Part shown: in pieces, positions 31,858-36,454 of the stretch
Layout of the letters: each line of letters opens with the position of its first letter
Position numbering within the stretch: the first letter of the stretch is position 1
Source: CBDCBA01 sp965214125
Lineage (GTDB): Bacteria; Planctomycetota; Phycisphaerae; Tepidisphaerales; Tepidisphaeraceae
NCBI GenBank assembly: GCA_965214125.1
Contig: CBDCBA010000019.1
Location: 1 to 36,454 of the forward strand
Length of the DNA stretch: 36,454 bases
Direction of reading: 5' to 3'
Made by a program: the position numbers and the translations under genes
Notes under the pieces: generated by a model
Told to the model about the DNA's origin: nothing
Database searches by the model: none
The model's input: only the letters and a program-made list of their open reading frames with translations

Positions 31858-32484
31858 TCAGTCGAGGATGCGCTCGACGCTCAGCGGCCCCGTGTCGTGC
31901 AAAAGCTGCTCGGTCTTGCCAGCGTCGAAGCGGGCGTCGGTGGCGTCGACGACAACGAAGAAGCGATCGTCGGTCGCCCGGCGGAACCGCTCGCTCTTGA
32001 ACAGCGGGTTGTAGAGCATTGGCAGGGCGTTCAGCACCAGCATCCCCAGCCCCGCGCTGAAGGCGGCCAGCAGGATCGTCGTCTCGAAGATCGGCGGGAT
32101 GAACTGCGGCAGGCTGTAAAGCGGCTTGCCGCTGATCAGGTACGTGTATCCCTGCAAGCCGCCGGCGAACTCGAAGCTCGTCGACATGGTCCAGACGGTC
32201 AGGAACAGCCCGCCGAAGAGCCCCGCGAGCCCGCCGCCCAGGCAGATCCAGGGCAGGATCGTCGGCCGCAGGTTCATGGCCTTCTCGATGCCGTGGATCG
32301 GGAAGGGGGCGTGGACATCCCAGCGGGTGTAGCCGGCATCGCGGACCTTTTCGGCGGCGGCGTAGACGGCGTCGACGGTGTCGTACTCGGCCATCACGCC
32401 CGCCAGCACGGGCGTGTCGTCCATCGACGCCACGTCGGAGACGACCATGTCGTTGGGCAGCTTGGTCTGGGTCGCGGAGGCCAT
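31858..32484 (-). CDS. actD: Alternative complex III subunit ActD
   Basis: The 208-residue protein has a soluble N-terminal region, then two membrane helices (about 76-100 and 132-158) separated by SGKPLYSLPQFIPPIFETT. This matches DUF3341/ActD, a membrane subunit in every ActABCDEF cluster. The segment RWDVHAPFPIHGIEKAMNLR is a recognisable family stretch. ATG 32484 is used; its leader contains a family F repeat arm. Confidence 0.93.
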   Translation of the reverse strand: MASATQTKLPNDMVVSDVASMDDTPVLAGVMAEYDTVDAVYAAAEKVRDAGYTRWDVHAPFPIHGIEKAMNLRPTILPWICLGGGLAGLFGGLFLTVWTMSTSFEFAGGLQGYTYLISGKPLYSLPQFIPPIFETTILLAAFSAGLGMLVLNALPMLYNPLFKSERFRRATDDRFFVVVDATDARFDAGKTEQLLHDTGPLSVERILD

Positions 32485-32490
32485 GAGGAC

Positions 32491-32527
32491 GGAGGGGAAG
32501 TGGGAGCGGGGGAGGTGGGACGTGGGC
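32491..32527. repeat. Single arm of family F repeat, actC-actD gap
   Basis: GGAGGGGAAGTGGGAGCGGG and the following GGAGGTGGGACGTGGGC are arranged as in one arm of the elements at 22975 and 29215. No inverted partner is found in the 52-base gap. On the coding (-) strand it reads as CU-rich CCCACCTCC just before the actD start. Confidence 0.75.
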
Positions 32528-32536
32528 CGACGCGGA

Positions 32537-34117
32537 TTACTGGCCGACGGATTGCTCGGCGTCGGTGCGGGACGGGCGGTAGTCGTGGCTTTCGAGGTGC
32601 TCGGCCTTCTCGCCTTTGGCGTGGCCCACGTGGGCGAGGGGCATCACGGTCTTGACCTCCGCCATCGCGATGATCGGGCCAAACTTGATGAACAGGAGCA
32701 TGTTGCTCAGGAAGAAGCCGAACGTGCCGAAGAACATGGCCACGTCGATCCACGTCGGCGTGAAGTCGGCCCAACTGCTCGGCAGGAAATCGCGGGTGAG
32801 CGAGGTGATGATGATGACGAACCGCTCGAACCACATGCCGATGTTCACGCACATCGCGCAGAACAGCACCACGTAGAAGTTCTTGCGCAGCTTCGGAATC
32901 CACATGAGCTGCGGGAAGAAGACGTTGCACCCGAACATGGTGAACGCCGCCCAGCCGAAGTTGCCCAAGGGGCGGTTGAAGAACGTGAACTGCTCGTAGC
33001 TCACGCCGCTGTACCAGGCGATGAAGAACTCCATCGTGTAGGCGTACGCGACGATCAGGCCCGTTGCGAGCATCACCTTGCACATGTTGTCGATGTGCCG
33101 CAGCGTGATGAGCCCCTTGAGTCCGAACCACTCGCGCGCCGGGATCGCCAGCGTCAGCACCATCGCGAAGCCGCCGTAGACAGCCCCGGCGACGAAGTAG
33201 GGCGGGAAGATCGTCGTGTGCCAGCCGGGGAGCTGCGAGACCGCGAAGTCGAAGCTCACCACGGAGTGCACGCTCAGCACCAGCGGCGTCGCCAGGGCGG
33301 CCAGCAGCAGGTACATCTTCTCGAACCGCCACCAGTGGCGACTCGATCCGCTCCAGCCGAGGCTCAGCGCCCCGTAGATCGCCTGGCCGATCTTGTTGCG
33401 GCAGCGGTCGCGCAGGGTCGCCAGGTCCGGGACCATGCCGACGTACCAGAAGAGGGCCGACACCGAGGCGTAGGTGCTGACGGCGAAGACGTCCCACATG
33501 AGCGGCGAGCGGAACTGCGGCCACATCGCCATCTGGTTCGGGTATGGGAACAGCCAGTACGCCAGCCACGGACGCCCGACGTGCAGGCCGGGGTAGATGC
33601 CCGCGCAGCCGACGGCGAAGATGGTCATCGCCTCGGCGAAGCGGTTGATGCTCGTGCGCCAGTCCTGCCGCAGCAGGAACAAAATGGCGCTGATGAGCGT
33701 CCCCGCGTGGCCGATGCCGACCCAGAAGACGAAGTTCACGATCGGCCAGCCCCAGGCGACCGTATTGTTGTTCCCCCACACGCCCGGCCCGGTCAGCAGC
33801 AGGTAAAGCACGCTGCCGCCCAGGAACATCGTGGTGACGCCGCCGGCGGTCAGGAACAGGATCAGCCACGGGATGTCCGGACCGCGCAGGTTGAAGTCGG
33901 TAACTGTGTCGGTGACGTCCTTGAACGTTCGGTGGTTGAGCACCAGCGGCGCGCGCTCGCCGGGACGCTCCCAGGTGTTGTCGACCTCGGCGTTGCGGTC
34001 GGCGAACGACTGCCGGGCGGGCTCGGGCGGGAGCGTGACGGTGTCGTCGCGCGGATCGCGCGAGCGCGCGTTCTGCCGCAGGGCCACCAGTTCGGGGTTG
34101 GAGTCGATCGTTGCCAT
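32537..34117 (-). CDS. actC: Alternative complex III subunit ActC, NrfD-type membrane protein
   Basis: The 526-residue protein carries about 10 membrane helices and is of the NrfD/PsrC type that binds quinol. Recognisable stretches are IPWLILFLTAGGVTTMFLGG, WPIVNFVFWVGIGHAGTLIS, HSVVSFDFAVSQLPGWHTTI and FFIAWYSGVSYEQF. It is the main quinol-oxidising membrane subunit. Start ATG 34117 (MATIDSNPE) is chosen because the frame upstream runs into a palindrome. A His/Glu-rich tail (GHAKGEKAEHLESHDYRPSR) ends the protein. Confidence 0.94.
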   Translation of the reverse strand: MATIDSNPELVALRQNARSRDPRDDTVTLPPEPARQSFADRNAEVDNTWERPGERAPLVLNHRTFKDVTDTVTDFNLRGPDIPWLILFLTAGGVTTMFLGGSVLYLLLTGPGVWGNNNTVAWGWPIVNFVFWVGIGHAGTLISAILFLLRQDWRTSINRFAEAMTIFAVGCAGIYPGLHVGRPWLAYWLFPYPNQMAMWPQFRSPLMWDVFAVSTYASVSALFWYVGMVPDLATLRDRCRNKIGQAIYGALSLGWSGSSRHWWRFEKMYLLLAALATPLVLSVHSVVSFDFAVSQLPGWHTTIFPPYFVAGAVYGGFAMVLTLAIPAREWFGLKGLITLRHIDNMCKVMLATGLIVAYAYTMEFFIAWYSGVSYEQFTFFNRPLGNFGWAAFTMFGCNVFFPQLMWIPKLRKNFYVVLFCAMCVNIGMWFERFVIIITSLTRDFLPSSWADFTPTWIDVAMFFGTFGFFLSNMLLFIKFGPIIAMAEVKTVMPLAHVGHAKGEKAEHLESHDYRPSRTDAEQSVGQ

Positions 34118-34189
34118 GAGCGCGTCCGTGATCCGTCGTTCTTCGTTCCGCCACCGATGCATGCCCTTTAAGTCTCGCCAGCTTGTAGA

Positions 34190-34239
34190 GTGGGATTCAT
34201 CCCACCTCCGGTTCGGCCCGATGGTGGGAGAAATCCCAC
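34190..34239. repeat. REPIN-like palindrome, family E, actB-actC gap
   Basis: GTGGGATTCATCCCACC (34190-34206) and GGTGGGAGAAATCCCAC (34223-34239) match inverted at 15 of 17 bases. Each is itself a palindrome (GTGGGAT/ATCCCAC), and flanking CCAGC/GCTGG extends the stem to 34178-34247. It is located 22 bases after the actB stop. Confidence 0.85.
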
Positions 34240-34261
34240 CCTGCTGGCTGCGAAACACGCA

Positions 34262-36454
34262 CTAGTGCGCCGCCTCCGCCTCGTGAGCCGTCTCCAGCTC
34301 CGGCCGGTTGCGCAGCTTCGCGAGGTACCTGGTCCGCGGCCGCGTGTTGAGCTCGCCGAGCACCTCGTACGACCGGCCCTGCTTGTGCCCGCGCGTCACG
34401 CGGGCGTCGGCGTCGTTCAGGTTGCCGAAGACGATCGCCTCGGTCGGGCAGGCCGTCTGGCAGGCCGTCTTGATGTCGCCGTCCTCGATCGTCTCGCCCC
34501 GGTTGCGCCGCCAGATCGTCTTGGCCTGGATGCGCTGCGTGCAGTACGTGCACTTCTCCATCACGCCGCGCATGCGGACGGTCACGTCGGGGTTGAAGAC
34601 CATCTGCTTGATCGCGTCGATTCCCTCGGTCTGCTGTTGGTCGGGGATGCCCACAAAGGTCGCGTCGAGCGTGGAGCCCTTGGGCGTCTTGTAGTGATAA
34701 TCGAGATAATTGAACCGCCGCACCTTGTAGGGGCAGTTGTTGCTGCAATACCGCGTGCCGATACAGCGGTTGTAAACCATCGTGTTCAGGCCTTCGGTGT
34801 CGTGGACGGTTGCCGCGACGGGGCAGACCTGCTCGCACGGGGCGTTCTCGCAGTGAACGCACATCATCGGCTGCCAGACCGTGTCGGGGTTGGGGTCGTG
34901 CTTCTTGGCCTCCACGTCTTCGCCGCCGCTCTTGAAGTAGCGGTCGATGCGCAGCCAGTGCATCTCGCGGTTGTTCAGCACGCTCTCCTTGCCGACGACC
35001 GGGATGTTGTTCTCGCTCTGGCACGCCACCACGCACGCCGAACACCCGATGCAGGTGTTCATGTCGATCGTCATGCCCCAGGCGTGGGGATCGTTGAACT
35101 TGCTCGGTGGCTCGAAGATCTGGAGCGTGATCCCGCCGTGGGTTCCCTCGTGCGCCGGGTGGCCGTGATGCCCACCCTTGGCGCCATGCCCGCCACCGTG
35201 GGACTCCTCGAGGTAGTGCAGGTGCTCGTCAAAGGTGCTCTCGCGGATGATGTAGCCCGGCTCGCCCTTGTAGCCCGTGCGCTTCATTCGGCCCATGTAG
35301 CCGACGTCGTCGATCAGGTGGTGGTTCTGCGTCATCGCCAGCAGGTAGCGACCACCCTGCTTGGCGACGGTCGCGCCGCCGGCGAAGTGCAGGCTGCCGG
35401 TCGTGCGCAGGCGGTAGGTGTCGAACCCGCCGCCGTTTTCGCCGGTGGCGACGGCCAGATTGCCGCCCGCGCGCCGGCCGTAGCCGAGCGTCAGGCCGAC
35501 CACGCCATCCGGCTGACCCGGCAAGACATATGCGGCCACATTCAACGTGCCGCCGTCGACCGCGATTGCCACCATCTCGCCCGTGTTGACGTCCAGCACG
35601 TCCGCGTCGTGGGCGCTCAGGAAGGCGGCGTTGTCCCACGTGAGCTTTGTCAGCGGATCGGGCACCTCCTGAAGCCAGCCGTTGTTGGCGAAGCGGCCGT
35701 CGTACAGGCTCGGGTCGCCGGCGAAGGTGATCTCGAATCCGCCCTCGACGATCGGCACATCATCGCCCGCGTCGAAGGTGGGCGTGCCGATCGGCTCCAA
35801 CCGCGAGTTGGCCAGCACGCCGTCGTGCAGCACCTTCCGCCACGCCTTGTCGTCGCCCGCGCCCAGCTCGGCGAAGGTGGCGCGGACGAGCGACAGGCCG
35901 TCGACCGTGTCGAGCCCGATCACGCGGGCGAGCATCTCGATCGTCGAGACGCCGTTGAACAGCGGCAGGATCAGCGGCTGGATCGGGGCAATCGTGCCGT
36001 CCCAGCCGCGCGTGTCGCCCCAGCACTCCATGAAGTGCGCCCGCGGCACGTGGACGTTGGCGACCAGGCTCGTCTCGTCGACGTACGGCGACAGGTGGAC
36101 GCTCAGCCCCGCCCTGGCCATCGCGGCGCCGAAGTTCAGGTCGGCCGGCGCGTCGTACGCCGGGTTGCCGCCCAGAATCAGCAGGTTCTCGATCTCCCCG
36201 GCGTTGAGGCGGCGCGTGAGGTCGGCGATCGTGTCGCCGCGAACCATTGTGTCTTCGACGAACGCGAGCGTCTTGCCGATGTTGCCGAGCGTTTCGTTGA
36301 TCCGCACCGCGAGCTGCTTCACCGCGGCCGGCGCGTGCAGGCCGAAGGCGACGAGGGACTGGCCCTTGTTGGCCGACAAATCGGCGGCGGCGGCCTCGAC
36401 GAACGCGAGCTCATCGAGCTCCAAATCCACCTCGTTCATCCCGCCCACGCCCAC
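34262..36454 (-). CDS. actB: Alternative complex III subunit ActB (iron-sulfur/molybdopterin-type), partial
   Basis: The 730 visible residues are the C-terminal part; the start lies beyond the right end. The first half resembles a molybdopterin oxidoreductase fold (NLLILGGNPAYDAPADLNFG, HFMECWGDTRGWDGTIAP). It is followed by a His/Gly-rich linker (near 35150-35215) and a four-cluster ferredoxin domain with CIGCSACVVAC, CVHCENAPCEQVC, CIGTRYCSNNC, CTYC and ACQTAC. In characterised complexes ActB carries three [4Fe-4S] clusters and one [3Fe-4S] cluster and no Mo cofactor. Its place before actC-actD-actE-actF is canonical; the pentahaem ActA should lie just outside. The stop TAG is at 34264-34262. 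Confidence 0.95.
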   Translation of the reverse strand: MGVGGMNEVDLELDELAFVEAAAADLSANKGQSLVAFGLHAPAAVKQLAVRINETLGNIGKTLAFVEDTMVRGDTIADLTRRLNAGEIENLLILGGNPAYDAPADLNFGAAMARAGLSVHLSPYVDETSLVANVHVPRAHFMECWGDTRGWDGTIAPIQPLILPLFNGVSTIEMLARVIGLDTVDGLSLVRATFAELGAGDDKAWRKVLHDGVLANSRLEPIGTPTFDAGDDVPIVEGGFEITFAGDPSLYDGRFANNGWLQEVPDPLTKLTWDNAAFLSAHDADVLDVNTGEMVAIAVDGGTLNVAAYVLPGQPDGVVGLTLGYGRRAGGNLAVATGENGGGFDTYRLRTTGSLHFAGGATVAKQGGRYLLAMTQNHHLIDDVGYMGRMKRTGYKGEPGYIIRESTFDEHLHYLEESHGGGHGAKGGHHGHPAHEGTHGGITLQIFEPPSKFNDPHAWGMTIDMNTCIGCSACVVACQSENNIPVVGKESVLNNREMHWLRIDRYFKSGGEDVEAKKHDPNPDTVWQPMMCVHCENAPCEQVCPVAATVHDTEGLNTMVYNRCIGTRYCSNNCPYKVRRFNYLDYHYKTPKGSTLDATFVGIPDQQQTEGIDAIKQMVFNPDVTVRMRGVMEKCTYCTQRIQAKTIWRRNRGETIEDGDIKTACQTACPTEAIVFGNLNDADARVTRGHKQGRSYEVLGELNTRPRTRYLAKLRNRPELETAHEAEAAH

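Noticed and set aside
34118..34258. A longer start for ActC beginning in the actB-actC gap
   Set aside because: The extra residues are the translation of the family E palindrome; the ATG at 34117 gives the family N-terminus.

Overview
The window is about 36 kb of GC-rich bacterial DNA. The alternative complex III and caa3 oxidase cluster, the many planctomycete-style intergenic palindromes, and the protein types suggest a Planctomycetota bacterium, possibly close to Phycisphaerae. This is inference: there is no rRNA or other strong marker here.

Layout. (1) 1-3378, + strand: the end of a membrane acyltransferase, then a three-gene unit of LolD-like ATPase, FtsX/MacB-type permease with a His/Asp-rich loop, and a small DUF3299-like protein. 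This resembles the zinc-responsive PA4063-PA4066 type operon. (2) 3604-4833, - strand: an HU/IHF protein with a tail and a small lipoprotein-like protein. (3) 5133-9366: an assimilatory sulfur block with cysE, cysH and a divergent siroheme reductase. Between cysE and cysH lie two tandem tRNA-Leu-like genes with short variable loops, a tRNA-like structured element, and a promoter plus intrinsic terminator that bound a structured RNA of about 150 nt. (4) 9408-16241: BPL_N protein, accD, rpe, mscL, an SPFH protein, a GAF/AraC regulator and a TatD nuclease. (5) 16577-22464: an ABC ATPase overlapping a VOC-domain gene, a large secreted glycosidase-like protein and an SDR oxidoreductase. (6) 22480-36454, - strand: a long respiratory cluster in the order actB (cut by the window end)-actC-actD-actE-actF-small membrane protein-SCO-coxB-coxA-coxC-coxD. 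This encodes a quinol:electron-acceptor oxidoreductase (alternative complex III) and a caa3-type cytochrome c oxidase, which together would carry electrons from quinol to oxygen.

Intergenic space is unusually structured. At least seven families of inverted repeats, about 45-120 bp long, sit in gene gaps. In several families each arm is itself a small palindrome, which is the architecture of REPINs (inverted REP doublets). No transposase is visible in the window.

The most interesting parts are the class I-bodied tRNA-Leu pair behind a promoter-hairpin-terminator leader (6235-6594), the zinc-like ABC module with its metal-binding loop, and the His-rich insertions that recur in unrelated membrane proteins (permease, CoxC, ActB).
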